Shown piece after piece: positions 12,151 through 23,600 of a stretch of DNA of 64,000 bases. The DNA comes from Hetaerina americana (lineage: Eukaryota; Arthropoda; Insecta; Odonata; Calopterygidae), in contig JAKTNV010000018.1 of NCBI GenBank assembly GCA_022747635.1, positions 3,624,427-3,688,426 of the forward strand, given 5' to 3'. Numbering within the stretch: position 1 is the first letter of the stretch; the number at the start of each line of letters is the position of its first letter. The notes below the pieces were generated by a model. The model saw only the letters and a program-made list of their open reading frames with translations. It ran no database searches and was not told the DNA's origin. The position numbers were made by a program, and so were the translations under genes.

Positions 12151-12751
12151 AAAAACCGTTTCACAAAAAAGCACTACGGACAACCAAATGACTCGAGCGA
12201 GTTCAAGCCCGTACTGAAGGCGGATCATGTGTTCCCCTGACGTCCCGCCAAGCCCAGCGCCTCCAGTATTGCCAGATCGAACGCTACGTTGCCAGTCCCA
12301 CAACTTAATTTACTGACCTTGGATGTCTACCTACAATAAGAGATAAGACAGGAAAGTTATTGATATCGCTTGAATAGAATGGAGGAAGGTGGAAAAAGGA
12401 AAGGTTAAGATATCAGGTGGGATGATCACTTAATCAAACCCAATAAACTTGTTGGCTCTAATATTAACTCAATGAGAGGTATCGAGCGAGAGATGGAGAG
12501 AGGAAATATATACAAGCTAGGCCTGTATGCAAGGATATTGGGGATTATTGGTGTGATAGTTGCAGAGCAATATAGAGCCCGGGGTCGGAGAATCAACATG
12601 GGGTTGCCATGAAGCTGAATATGAATTGAGGGAAGAATGACAATGGTGGAATAGGGAGCAGGTTTTCCAAGCTTCCTTTCCCACCATTTTGAAGAGAAGG
12701 GAATATTTTTAGCCTAAGTAAGAGCAGAAAAAGTGTGGTAATTCACGTTTA

Positions 12752-13390
12752 CACTTGGTCTGCCCAATAAATATGTGAACTGGTGCAATCTGGTGGCCAT
12801 GATGCGGACTACAGCCCCGCCTCCTTGTGGCGCTAGTTGCCTTGAGACACAATGAGCCGTCTGCGCTTGGCGGATCGTCGAGCTGTGCGCATGGTGCCAG
12901 TCTTATTAGTTTCTCTTGTCCTTGTTTTACTGTTTGTCGAAAATGGAAATTGACGAAATCACGGAGCAACGAATCAACATCGAGTTTTTTGGTGAAGTGC
13001 GGTATAAAAGTTATCAAGAAATTGCTGAAATGTTAATAGCTGTTTACTGTGATAATGCTCTGAAGAAAACATCCGTTTTCAAGTGTATTAAATCAAACTA
13101 AAAAATCAAGAAAAAGCCGATCGAAAGTCAAAGTCATGCGCCTGGTTTTTTTTATATCGAAGGTTTTGTTCATCATGAAATTCTTCCTGAAGGACAAACA
13201 GTAAATGCTGAGTTCTACCTGACAGTTCTGAAGTGTTTGAGAAATCGCGTGCGTCGTGTGCGGCCAAATTGGACTATTGAAGGCGATGGATGGATGGATC
13301 CTTCACCATGAAAATGCACCTGCACATTCAGCATTGATTGTTCGCCAGTGTCTGGCAAAAAAATTCAATCGCCATCCTCCTCCACCTTCT
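12752..13390 (+). mobile_element. Mariner family-1 copy D, different internal deletion, 3' truncated
   Basis: Left terminal repeat next to TA at 12750-12751. The frame 12916-13101 starts MEIDEITEQRINIEFFGEVR. At about 13090-13100 it jumps to KKSRKSRSKVKVM and then FVHHEILPEGQTVNAEFYLT, CLRNRVRRVRPNW, DGW, APAHSALIVRQCLAKK in shifted frames. This is the only family-1 copy here that keeps the central segment missing from copies B, C, E, F and G. The 3' end is lost near 13390. Confidence 0.85.
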
Positions 13391-13885
13391 CGTATGCCAT
13401 CAATCAGTGATAGGCAGGAAGAAGGAGATGCGATCAATCGGACGAAATGGTAGTGAATTTGCCTGAAGAAACACTTCAGTTGCGATTGGAATGCAGCAGT
13501 AGGCGTGGATGAGAGTTGGAAGTGAGGTGGGGGGACGACGGTTTAGTGACTGGAAATGATCCCTGGGAGAAAACCATTGAGTTGTGAAGTAGAAATGGCC
13601 CAATTAGAAGCAACGCCTGGTTTTAATAACTATAGAAGAGGTAGTAGAAAGACCCGGAAGATATTCGTTGGATTATATAATAACTAGGCATAAGTTTAGG
13701 ATTAGCGAGATCAGTTCGCATATTGTTTCCCAGGAGCACTTGCGGATTCGGATCGCAAGTCAGTGCTGTGTCATGTGCCATGCCATGTGTCGCATCTAAT
13801 TGAAGGGGACGAGGAAGGGAAGGAGCGTGAGGAAATGGAATTGTAGACAAATGAAGTGGGGCTAAAAGGGTAAGGAGTATCATCT

Positions 13886-13960
13886 ACATCTACTCATTAC
13901 CCCGCAAGCTGACGCTAGGGCGTTTGGCGGGGGGTGTATGGACACCACCCGTATTTAAGA
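13886..13960 (+). repeat. Short interspersed repeat R3, copy 1
   Basis: TCTACATCTACTCATTACCC, then CGCAAGCTGACGCTAGGGCG, GGCGGGGGGTG and CACCACCCGTA. The same order occurs at 38618-38695. It resembles the TCTACATCTACATAATACCC repeats I recall from many arthropods. 13391-13885 and 13961-14334 otherwise show nothing recognised. Confidence 0.5.
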
Positions 13961-14334
13961 AAGAAAAAAAGATGTCTTGAAGATGTTTCAATTGAGTCTT
14001 TAGCAAAGTTTCACTGCAGCTAAGCGAAATTTTCGCGCCGTTTCATAACCATGGATGAAACATGGGTCCATCCATCCATCATAATGCAGTTGATAACGTT
14101 CTGAGATAAATTAAAGGGACATGTTCTGTAGAAGAAAGATGGTACTATCCTAAACTGGGAATAAAGAAGGAGTGAAACAAAACAAGAACGAAAGTACAAA
14201 AATAGTTACGGAGCCGTGGATGACTGTAGCAATGATTAGAACATGAATGGAAAGGAAATGGAGGGCAATTAATGCGAGATGAGGGAGAAGAAAGTAGACA
14301 GAGAGAAACAATTAACTATGACGAGAGCATAATA

Positions 14335-15460
14335 CTACCTTGATCGAAAAGTTCCCGGAATAACCACCGTGTGGCGCTCCCATCGTTCCAATTTGAGTTC
14401 TGTTTTTTTTGTTAAATTGGTACATCTGTTGTTGATATTCCCTTTAAATCTTAGTGTCATAACTTGACATTTGCAAAAGTTACGGTCGGTTTTCGGTATG
14501 TCCATCAGTGCTTCCTGCGATTTTTCCATTACTTCCTCTCGGCTGCTAAAACGCGTTCCCCGTAATGGTTTTTTAACTCGATTGAACAGAAAGAAGTCAC
14601 AGGGAGCCAAATCAGGTGAATTCGGTGGCTGTTGGATGGTATTTGTTGCATTTTTCGTCAAAAAATTACGAATAATGATAGCACTGTGCGACGGTGCGTT
14701 ATCATGGTGCAAAATCCACGAGTTTTCTGCCCACATTTCTGGTCTCTTTCGGCGAATTGCTTCACGCAAACGTCTCATAACGCCCAAATAATACTCTTTG
14801 TTTACTGTCTGGCCTTCTGGCAAAAATTCATGATGCACTACACCGTTGTAATCCATGAAAACCGTCAGCATTGCCTTCTTTTTTGACTGAAAACGACGTG
14901 GTTTTTTTGGTCTCGGCTCATTTGGTGAACGCCATTCACTTGCCTGATGTCTGGATTGCGTGTCGTACTCATAAACCCACGTCTCGTCTCCAGTAATGAT
15001 CCTTTTGATGAATGTGGGATCGGATTCAGCCTCGCAAATCATGTCTTTTGCGACGTCAACACGGTCTCTTTTTTGCATGAAATTGAGGTCTTTTGGCACC
15101 AAATTTGCTGCTACACGACGGAAACCCAAATCATTAACCACAATGTCTTGGGCGGATCCATAGGCAATGTTCAAGTCCTCCGCTATTTCTCTGATGGTTA
15201 ATTTGCGGTTATTGACCAACATTTCTTTTACTTTATCAATTTTTTCACCGACTTTCGATGTCGATGGTCTGCCACTGCGTTCATCATCTTCGATTGACTC
15301 ACGACCACTTCTGAACCGCTCGTGCCACTGGTAAACGACCGTTTTTTTTTAGAGAATCGTTGCCGAAACACTTTTCCAACATTTCCAACGTCCGTGCGCC
15401 ACTAAATCCGTTTTTTACGCAAAATTTAATACAAGTTCGTTGTTGCAAATTTAAATCCAT
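14335..15460 (-). pseudogene. Mariner transposase (DD34D), one frameshift
   Basis: DDE/D transposase for cut-and-paste at TA sites in the nucleus. The N-terminal start MDLNLQQRTCIKFCVKNGFS (from 15460) leads to GNDSLKK; in the next frame it continues VYQWHERFRSG, DDERSGRPSTSKVGEKIDKV. The long frame 14335-15222 (295 codons) gives the second helix-turn-helix and the catalytic domain. In that frame's numbering, the triad is Asp79 in ITGDETW, Asp174 in LHHDNAPSH and Asp209 in SPDLAPCDF, i.e. exactly 34 residues between the last two. The only break seen is at a run of nine T at 15342-15350, so it may be a sequencing error or a real recent frameshift. The frame reads through the 3' inverted repeat and stops on its last three bases. 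Confidence 0.88.
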
Positions 15461-15666
15461 TTCTGAAATTGTAAAAAATCGCCAACACACACAGTGATAG
15501 ATGTACTCTTGGCTACGTAACTTTTGCAAATGTCAAGTTATGACACTAAGATTTAAAGGGAATATCAACAACAGATGTACCAATTTAACAAAAAAAAACA
15601 GAACTCAAATCGGAACGATGGGAGCGCCACACGGTGGTTATTCCGGGAACTTTTTGATCAAGGTAG
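14335..15666 (-). mobile_element. Mariner family-6, nearly intact, about 150-bp terminal inverted repeats
   Basis: Complete element of 1332 bp between TA dinucleotides (14333-14334 and 15667-15668). Terminal inverted repeats at 14335-14484 and 15516-15666 differ by only about three changes: two substitutions and one base in a T run. This is much longer than the about 30-bp repeats of classic mariners. It encodes one transposase on the minus strand (separate entry). The low divergence of the arms indicates a recent insertion, or repair by gene conversion. Confidence 0.93.
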
Positions 15667-16378
15667 TATGTCTAGGGAAGCATGGTGGAAAGTGCAGTGC
15701 GTGGTTAAGAAGAGAAAGAGTGGGAGAGGACGAAATTGCCGTGCGCCATGCTGGAAGGTCTCTCTGTCGGCATGCGAGGCAGGAACTTCCGTTTACTCTA
15801 TTGGAAACGCGATGAGTGAAATATTAATCGGAGGTCTGAAAAGATGGAAAGAATACATAGGGAAACTACATACTCGTATTAGGTCAGCTTGCTTGGATGT
15901 ATGTAGAAAGGGAATACGATGTTTATGAGGACAGCTTAGGATCAAGGATACTTTCTGCGAATTAGTGTACTCATGAAAGGAAATGAAAAAAATAGGCTGC
16001 GGGGAAAGATGTTACATGCCTGCATAAATTTTCAGTAATTTAGGGAAAACACAGAAAGTAAGATTCTTATGAGCTCATTTGGTGCCTTTTTTGAGGGAGG
16101 AATTTGTCCGGAAGACTTTAATACATTAGTGTTGTTGCTACCCACTGCAAAAAAGAAGAATATGGAGGCAATATGTGAGGACATAAAGGAATAGGCACAA
16201 TAAGTTAGATTTCACCCTCAGAAAAGTAATAGGAAGGTAGGATAATCAACAAAACGATGGAGAAGAGAGAAAGTGAGTGATTGGAGAAGATCAGTTTGGA
16301 AATAATAAGGGAAGAGGTCCTTCGTAAGTCCCATTAGTGACGTCTCCATTGCTATGGCATGGCCAATAAAGGAACGTA
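15667..16378. other. Intergenic, nothing recognised
   Basis: AT-rich, with short chance ORFs only. Confidence 0.5.
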
Positions 16379-17299
16379 CTAACATGTCCAATAAATACGC
16401 GAACTGAGGCCGTAAAAACTTCATTTTGCCAAATTTTTAATCTGCATCGATTTTTTCCCCTTCCAAGTACTCTCCATTCGCTGCTATGCACTTATTCCAA
16501 CTTCTTTTCCACTGATTCAAGCACCCTTGGAAGTCCTCGGTAGTTAGGCTTCTTAGTTTTCTCGTCGTTTCTTGCTTCATTGTGTCCACATCTTCCCAGT
16601 GATGTCCCCTCATCACAGTTTTGCGTTTTGGACATAGGAAAAAGTCGCTGGGGGCGAGATCTGGCGAATAAGGAGGATGATCAAGGATGGTGATTGAATT
16701 TGATGCCAGAAACTGGCGAACAGTCAATGCTGAATGTGCAGGTGCATTGTCATGGTAAAGGATCCATCCATCATGTTCGGTTAAAATAGTGTGCACTGTT
16801 GATTGTCCTATATTTAGTTCATCAGCTATGATTCCGAACCCTTTTTCGACTATCGGTAAGGACAAGGGACCGCACACGATCAATGTCGTCGTGAACACAG
16901 GTGGAGGAAGTTCGTCCTGGCCCTACATCATCCGTGTCGTCTTGTCGGCCTTCTTTAAAACGCTTAATCCACTTGAAAATATATGTTTTCTTCAGAGCAT
17001 TATCACCGTAAACAAGTGTCAACATATCAATCATTTCTTGATAACTTTTACCGAACTTCACCATAAAACTTGATGTTGATTCGTTGTGTCGTGATTTCGT
17101 CAATTTCCATTATCGGAAAACAGTAAAAACATGGACAAGAGAAACTAACGTAACTGGCACCATACGCACAGCTCGACGGTCCGCCAAGCACAGACGGCTC
17201 ATTGGGTGTCGGGCAACTAGCGCCGCTAGTGGGTGGGGATATAGTAAGCGTCATGGCCGCCAGATTGCACCAGTCAGCGTATTATTTGGTTAGACCACG
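16379..17299 (-). mobile_element. Mariner family-1 copy E, internally deleted derivative, best preserved
   Basis: About 921 bp between TA dinucleotides (16377-16378 and 17300-17301). Minus strand: N-terminal frame 16822-17103 (SYQEMIDMLTLVYGDNALKK, TYIFKWIKRFKEGRQDD), then after one frameshift the 153-codon frame 16437-16898. The latter reads without interruption from the second helix-turn-helix (IADELNIGQSTVHTILTEHD) across the deletion junction (about 16768-16778) into GWILYHDNAPAHSALTVRQF, YSPDLAPSDFFLCPKRKTVM and the C-terminus GEYLEGEKIDAD. The junction is therefore in frame. The first catalytic Asp is deleted; the second and third remain. Confidence 0.92.
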
Positions 17300-17424
17300 T
17301 ATATTTCAACCGGAATGTATTTGTATGCTTCGTGAGAAGGCGGTGGGCAGAGTAAACTGGCCACAACTAACGAACATTTTGCAAAGCTCGGTGAGTTGGC
17401 AACATCCAGAACTTAGTAGTAGGA

Positions 17425-17727
17425 TTTCGGGGAGGCGACTGACTGCTGAGGTCATTTGCGCCCTAGGGGATGGACAGGAAAGGATAAAGGGTGGAGAGAA
17501 ACCCGGCGTCGGCATTAGTTTACACTTTGCGAGAAGGCGCCAAGGGGTCCGCAGCCTAACGTCCCATCCGACGGACGGCGTACTCACTCAAAAAGCCCTC
17601 CACAAAACACCTCAAGTAGGGATCGAGATACCTCTGAAAAATATTCAACACCGCCGGGATTTGAACCCGGGTCCTCTGGGTGGGAAGCCAGTACGTTAGC
17701 CCCCGCACCATCTCGATCCCCCGTCCA
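17425..17727 (-). repeat. tRNA-derived SINE family 1, copy 1
   Basis: Minus strand starts GGGGGATCGAGATGGTGCGG with tRNA-like head and B-box GGGTTCAAATCCCGG, then a body ending in CAAATGACCTCAGCAGTCAG and CGCCTCCCC. A second, more diverged copy lies at 20733-20985. The tRNA-like part is not a functional tRNA. 17300-17424 and 17728-18484 hold nothing else recognised. Confidence 0.75.
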
Positions 17728-18484
17728 GTATTTGTAGGTGTTTCAGTTGACATGTGTGATTAGCGATTGGAAAGTTGGGATGGGCAGTGATAGGTAGTGG
17801 AGGAATATGTGGTGGTGCATTGAGAACTTACGAGTGTCGAGAATAGTGTAAATAGACGTTTGAATGCAACTTTTTTATCCGACGATATCATGGGGTTTTA
17901 CGTAAGGATGGGGAAATAAACCGAGTACTTGCAATCGTTTGCAAAGTGATTTTTGTTGTTAGTTAACTACTTCAGGATTTCAGCAGAGAATAAAATTCAA
18001 AATTCTGTTAACTTCTTTGAATTCAAGATTCATTACTTACATATATGCGCACATAATTTTATGGACATGCCAATGAAGAGTTTGTCTCTGCAACTCACGG
18101 TGGCAATGACCATATGTACTAATTGGATGCGTCAAATTCAAGGCGGGGAATAGACTATATCCTTACCTTAGGTGTAGCTTATTTGTTCCATATTCGTCGA
18201 AGGGAGTAATTATTTTTGAATGAGATTAGTCACAGTGAAACATAGATGAGTGCGGTGGGATATCACACCGGCAGTGCGTGGTGTGAAACGGTGACTAGAT
18301 GGAGCCGTTGGAAAGGTCCGTGTAAAAAAGTCTTGGTGCGATTGACACGCACATACGAATGACATGGGCATTGTTATCATTTAGAAGAATCATCAAGTGC
18401 CAATTGAGTGAGTCTCAATCACGCATGCCACCTTCCTTCTTGTTTTGTCATTGACGCCCTGACGAATAAACGAATGAAATACGA

Positions 18485-19190
18485 GGGTTCCTATTTATAT
18501 TTTCAGCGTAATAATTAAAAGACTAATTTATAGTTGAAAATGGCTACATTGCTTTTCGAAGTATTCTCCATGACAATCAATACACTTTTGCATGCGTTCG
18601 AACCAATTTTCGTAACACTTTTTCCACTCCTATTGAGGTACCTCCAAAAAATGGTTTTTGAATGCATCAACGGCTTCTTCAGGCGCCGAAAAACTTTGAC
18701 CTGGTAATTTTTGTCTTGTTAAACGGGAATAAAAAAGAAGTCATTCGGTGCTAAATCAGGGTTGTACGAAGGATGACTCATCAATTCGACGTTTTGGCCA
18801 GTCGAATAGGTAGTTCTTTCAGCCGATCTGTGAGAGCTTGCATTTTGATAATGAAGAATGATCCTCTATTGCCGCTTCTTTTTCCGTATTTCACCAAGAG
18901 CTTCTGGCAAACAAATGCTCGTGTACCATTCAGAATGTACGGCTCTACGTTGCTCTAACGGTGATACGGATGCCACATATCTAGTTATTCCAAAGAAACT
19001 GGCGATCATTTGCTTCGATGTGTGTGCTTCGTGCACGAATCTCTTCGGTCGGATTTGGCTCGTATTGGAAGACCCATACGGTGGATTGCTGTTTTGTTTC
19101 GGGTTCATACGCATAGATCCAAGATTCGTCACCTGTGTAGATATTGTTCACAGCGTTTGATGCACCGTGATTGTATTTGTTGAGCATTTA
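18485..19190 (-). pseudogene. Mariner family-7 remnant (catalytic half)
   Basis: Minus strand from 19187: YTGDESWIYAYEPETKQQST (first catalytic Asp), VWVFQYEPNP, then after frameshifts GQNVELMSHPSYNPDLAPND and FFLFP (third Asp), and a C-terminus with WFERMQKC-DCHGEYFEKQ in a broken frame. The second Asp motif is not clear, and the N-terminal DNA-binding region is missing. Inactive. Confidence 0.75.
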
Positions 19191-19214
19191 TTTGCCCCAA
19201 TTGACACTACGACC

Positions 19215-19412
19215 AACCACGGTAACGCCAGTGTGGGTGGCGTTGGCGCAGAGTGCTTCGGTGGTGGGCCCGCGATGTTTCGACGGTTCACATAGACGAT
19301 CTTACCGAGCGCACTCGAGGTTCCAAGAGTCTACATGCCTGGTGCCCGACTTGAACATGTTACGGCCGTGATACAGTGCTGCTGCCAACTATGCTATCGA
19401 GCCGCCTGAAAA
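19215..19412 (-). repeat. tRNA-derived SINE family 3 (single copy here)
   Basis: Minus strand GGCGGCTCGATAGCATAGTT, then GGCAGCAGCACTG, has an A-box-like TAGCATAGTTGG followed about 35 nt later by a B-box-like TGTTCAAGTCGG, the spacing of a tRNA promoter. It continues into an unrelated body of about 120 bp. Not foldable into a tRNA by eye. Only one copy in the window, so the SINE status is inferred. Confidence 0.45.
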
Positions 19413-19559
19413 TGTAATAGGAATCAAAAATAGGATTCGAATCTTAATGTAGTGTTGCGCGGATTATGAAATCGCTTGCCTTTCTTGCTACCTTCCCGTT
19501 AACGGAAAATAATATTAATTGCATTTATAAGTGATTAATTGGTGATTTGATAAGAATAC

Positions 19560-20575
19560 TCGGTGCGAGGCTTGGTTCTAGCGAGAAGCTTTTTCTGGCA
19601 AATCCGTGCTAGGCGGCGGCGCTGAGAGCGCTCCCTCGCGACTGCGCGGTCAAGATGGCGCCCCACTGACAGAGGGCGGGGTTTATTATTGATTGTTCGC
19701 CGAGGCAGGGAGGGGGAGATCCTTAGCATACTTACCCACCCACCCCCTCTTCCCCTCTCTCGATTTGGAAGGACGTGGCCGAAAGGCGCTTCTCGGCGCC
19801 TGCCGAAATAGACTCCATCGCACTGGATGTGCGTGTGATTCCGCAGAACCCCTTATTGTGGCCCGTCCAGTATTCGCACGCGTTCAGGACACGTTTGTTG
19901 ACATCCGCTCAAAGTGATGTGTGCCTCCGTCGACGTCAGCGCCTACCCCGACAGAGGAGCCAAACAGTTTCAGTTGTCTTTAATCGACACCCTTTCATTC
20001 CGCTTCGTGTCGCATTGAGTCTTTCGGACCATTGGGAAATAGATCGATACCGTGTTCCATGTGTGTTTGTTAATTAAGCACTCGTTTTGAAACCCTCTTG
20101 GACGTTTATATATGTTGCGCTCTGGTGGGAAGAGCCCCACCGATGCTTCAGTAGGCTCCACCACCGCCCGCCTCCCGTGACGTACTCTCCCGCGTGGCGG
20201 CGGCCCGCCGTTGAATCGATCGACTGGTGGCGGCCGGCCGGCCAGCAGGCACGTGGTCGTCGGCCAGCGGCGCCGCTTCGCAGTGGGGCGCCCGCACAAT
20301 GGGTGGCGTGGCGCCCCCGCTCGGGGGGCGGTGTCCCCACCGTGCTCCTCCGTCCCCCCTCGTGACCGTCACTTGCCCCGGTTGACCGCGCTACCCTCGG
20401 TAAGGGGATCGCTCCCCCCCCCTTCCCAGGGATGTGGTGGTGGTGATCATCCACCGCCACCCACCCACTGTCGTCCCCTCCGGTGCTATCCTTTCGGATA
20501 TTTGGGTCATGGTGACCATTGCACCCACGCCTTACTCACTCCATAGCCGGCAACTTTGAAGTCTTTCCCAGTGGA
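19560..20575 (+). promoter_or_regulatory. GC/CpG-rich putative Dab promoter and 5' leader
   Basis: Base composition changes abruptly from AT-rich repeats to GC- and CpG-dense, low-repeat sequence (densest about 20140-20400), ending just before the Dab start codon at 20576. No ORF here resembles a known protein, and the ORFs on both strands look like composition artefacts. A CCATAG/CCGG acceptor-like site sits about 40 bp before the ATG, so the leader could be spliced. I saw no convincing TATA box and cannot place the start site. The promoter role is inferred from position. Confidence 0.5.
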
Positions 20576-20612
20576 ATGCAAACTCTAAGGAAGAAGGCAA
20601 GCCCATGCAAAT
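20576..20612 (+). CDS. Dab: Dab coding exon 1 (start codon exon, 37 nt)
   Basis: Encodes MQTLRKKASPCK plus the first base of the next codon. The start ATG has a purine at -3 (GTGGAATG). The exon ends in T directly before GTAAGT, a strong donor. Exon 2 begins with AC, so the split codon reads TAC (Tyr). The join gives ...SPCKYKNEPSRF, the N-terminus I expect for an insect Disabled protein. This phase-1 junction is the only non-phase-0 intron of the gene. The exon is too short to stand out by ORF length, and the call rests on the N-terminal signature plus the matching splice phase. Confidence 0.9.
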
Positions 20613-23600
20613 GTAAGTATTCATGTTAAAAATTCCTCGGGTATTCTTATGCAGTGTGGGTCTGCATATGCCCTTGAATAGGGTAATTTCAGTGCTTAGG
20701 CAGTCAATTTCATCCTTCACATTGAGAAGTAGTATTTAGGGGAGGCGACCGACAGCTGAGGTCATTTGCACCATTAGGGATGAACAGGAAAGGGTGAAGG
20801 GTGGCGAGGAACCCTGCATCGGCATTGGCCTACTGTTAACGAAAGGTGCCAAGGGGTCTGCAGCTTAACGTTCCATCTGGCAGACTGCGTACTCACTCAA
20901 TGTGTCCTCCACAAAGCACCTCAAGTAGGGATCGAGATGCAACTGAAAAATATTTGATGCCACTGGGATTCGTGCCTGGGTCTCTTCTGCATCATGAAGT
21001 TAATCTTTGAAATTTGCAGTATAATTTTCATAGTCCAATCACATTCACTGATAGCTGAATAAGATTTACAATTATGTCTAATATATATGTATAATTCAGT
21101 TGAAGTGAGTTTGTTAGGGAGAATTTGACAGGTAATGTGCACTGTTAAAATATTTTACTCAAACTTAAATTTCACATAAACCTATATTTTAATTAAAGAT
21201 TTTTTCCATTGATCCCTTCAAAAACATAAATTCAATCTATTCACTCTATTTCAATGAAGATGGCCAAAGAACTCTGTTGTATCATGCCAAATGTCATCCT
21301 CAATAGAAGTATCCAATTCATATAATATTTGAGATTTGGCAACTGACACTCTTTTATAACTCAAAATTGTTGAAAACTTTAGTTGAAATAACTCTGTAAG
21401 TTTTGAATATATTTATGGGAAGTAGGATGAGTCTCTATGTACGACCCTAAGAATTTAAAGGTTCAGTAAGTTTGGTCTTTCAAAGTCTGACACAAAATAA
21501 ACAGATAACTTGCTGAGTATGTCTCTGGGTTAATCTTTGGATGGTTAGGTCCAAATCTCATTGCAATTCCTTAGTTACAAATTTTCTATCATCAAGCCTT
21601 GGTGTTACTCAAGAGCTTACTGCTTTCTTTGTCTTCATTATTCCCTTGGCTGTTTGCCATGGTGTGTTTATGGGAGCTTGGTTGGAAGAAAGAATCATTC
21701 ACAACTCTTGCAGTATCAACCCAATCATCATTGGACATGCAAGACACGAAATGCCTTGTTGCAATGGCCACTCCTCTCTATTCACCACTACTTTCTTCAG
21801 CTTAGCATATGATGGCAAGCTTATCGCATATTCCATGTACTTGAAGACACCAGCTCTGGGATGCCCTCTTGGTTTCTTTCATACAATTTTTCCTTAAAAT
21901 ATGTTTTTTAGGTATTGAGTATGCCTTATTTAATTTCCTAACAGTTTTGCCCTTTATTATCCTCTTGTTCTTAATAGCCATCTACGGGGTCCATCCCCAA
22001 AATAAGTATAATGATTTTTTGCCAACAATGCAGATGGCTGGAGTGGGGTGATTTCTGGTGGGAAAGGTAATGGGAGATCTTAGGAAAGCAACACAACCTA
22101 CATCAGTTAACTGTGGGCATTTACAGTGTGTGGATTGCTGCCAGACGGGACCCCTTTTATTTTATTTCAATTCTTCTAATGCTTTTTCATTACATTTCCA
22201 TTCTCCCCAGATTGTTTTCATCGTTTTCCGACACGAGCAAATTTCAATCACCTCCAGCTGTTCTGTTGATTTTCAATATCCTGATTATCCATGTGTGACA
22301 TCCACGCAACAATACACTCTGAACAAGCATTTAGATGAACTTTTCCCTAGCCTTTCTGCTAATATGGTGATTAACTTATTTGTTCTTCTTGTTTTGCCAA
22401 GGCTATTCTTCTCTTGATCTTGCTCTCACATGTATTAATACTCTCATCAATAAAATGCCCTCAGTACGAAACATTTTCCTCCTAATCCCAGGTAGCATTG
22501 TCTATTTTTATGGTGGTTATAGTATTTTCTTTTCTCTTCCGTATTATCATTGTTTTGGTCATCTTGTTGCTGATTTTCAATGGAAGCTCTTCTATCTCTT
22601 TGGACAGTATTTTGAGCTTCTTCTACTTGTCTTTTCAGAGTCCACAATTATTGCTATATCATCAGCAAGGTGAATACATCTTCCATTCAATAATATACCT
22701 TCAGTATTTTATTTCATTCTCTTGGCTGCTTCTTTGATTGATACATTCAATAAATAAGGCGATAGGGTATAACCTTGTCTCCTTAAAGCCTCGAGTATTG
22801 GTGACTATTCATTTATATTGTTTTCCTGTGGAAACGCGAAGTCTTTTTGATTCTTCCTTTGTGTGTTGCAATGGATTTCCACAAGCTATTGGCCTTAACC
22901 ATCTCTCTAATTGTTCCAGATCATGAGAAATCTTCCTCCTCTGGTGTGTTCTTTTTTTCCTATTCTAACTTGCTCTTCCATTTTCACCTGTTCGCCTGAC
23001 CATCAGATGCATTAAAATCACCCATTTTAATGAGATTATTTTTTTCTCCCCCCAAGTTAACTAGTTCTTCTATCTGCTCATATACTTGTTCTACTTCCTC
23101 GTCTTCACTCATGACCCTTGGCAGGTACACTGTTATAATAAATAAATCTACAGTGCAGAAATTGAGTTTAATCGTAATTATTCTGCCACTGAAGCGGTAT
23201 GTATTGATTAAATTATTTTTCCATTTACAACTTAAGGTTATTGTAACTCCATTTCTTCCTGGTTTATTATTCCTACTGCGAATAACTCTAAATTTCCTGG
23301 ACAAAATTCCCACTATCAGCTCATCTTGTTTCGCACACACCTAGGTTGTCCATTTTTGCTTTTTTCCATCATGATTTTGTCTTCTTCAAATTTCCCAGGT
23401 TTCAAGAAGGATTTTATGTTCTATGTACCAGTCCCTGGAGATCCAATTGGGAGAATTGAGATGCTGCAGTATTTTGCATTGGATGCAGTCATTATTGAAC
23501 TTAGCATAGCTTGGGATCTTTACTGAAGGGTGGTTTCCCTATATTTTTCTGCATTCTCTTGCCGTTGACCATTGATTAGTGGTCATTTGCCTTTGGGGAA

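Noticed and set aside
14471..15201. + strand frames of 84-106 codons
   Set aside because: Opposite strand of the mariner transposase; no independent features.
17654..17725. tRNA gene on the minus strand
   Set aside because: B-box and tRNA-like head are present, but the sequence is fused to a SINE body, has a diverged second copy, and shows no clear acceptor stem.
20074..20546. Overlapping 90-130 codon frames in the GC-rich block
   Set aside because: Open on both strands and all frames because of CpG/GC composition; repetitive Arg/Pro/Gly content and no domain.
21541..21897. + strand membrane-protein-like frame
   Set aside because: Phe/Leu-rich reading of AT-rich LINE antisense sequence; three overlapping frames are equally open.
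22058..22417. + strand 119-codon frame
   Set aside because: Hydrophobic chance frame lying antisense to the decayed LINE-C element.
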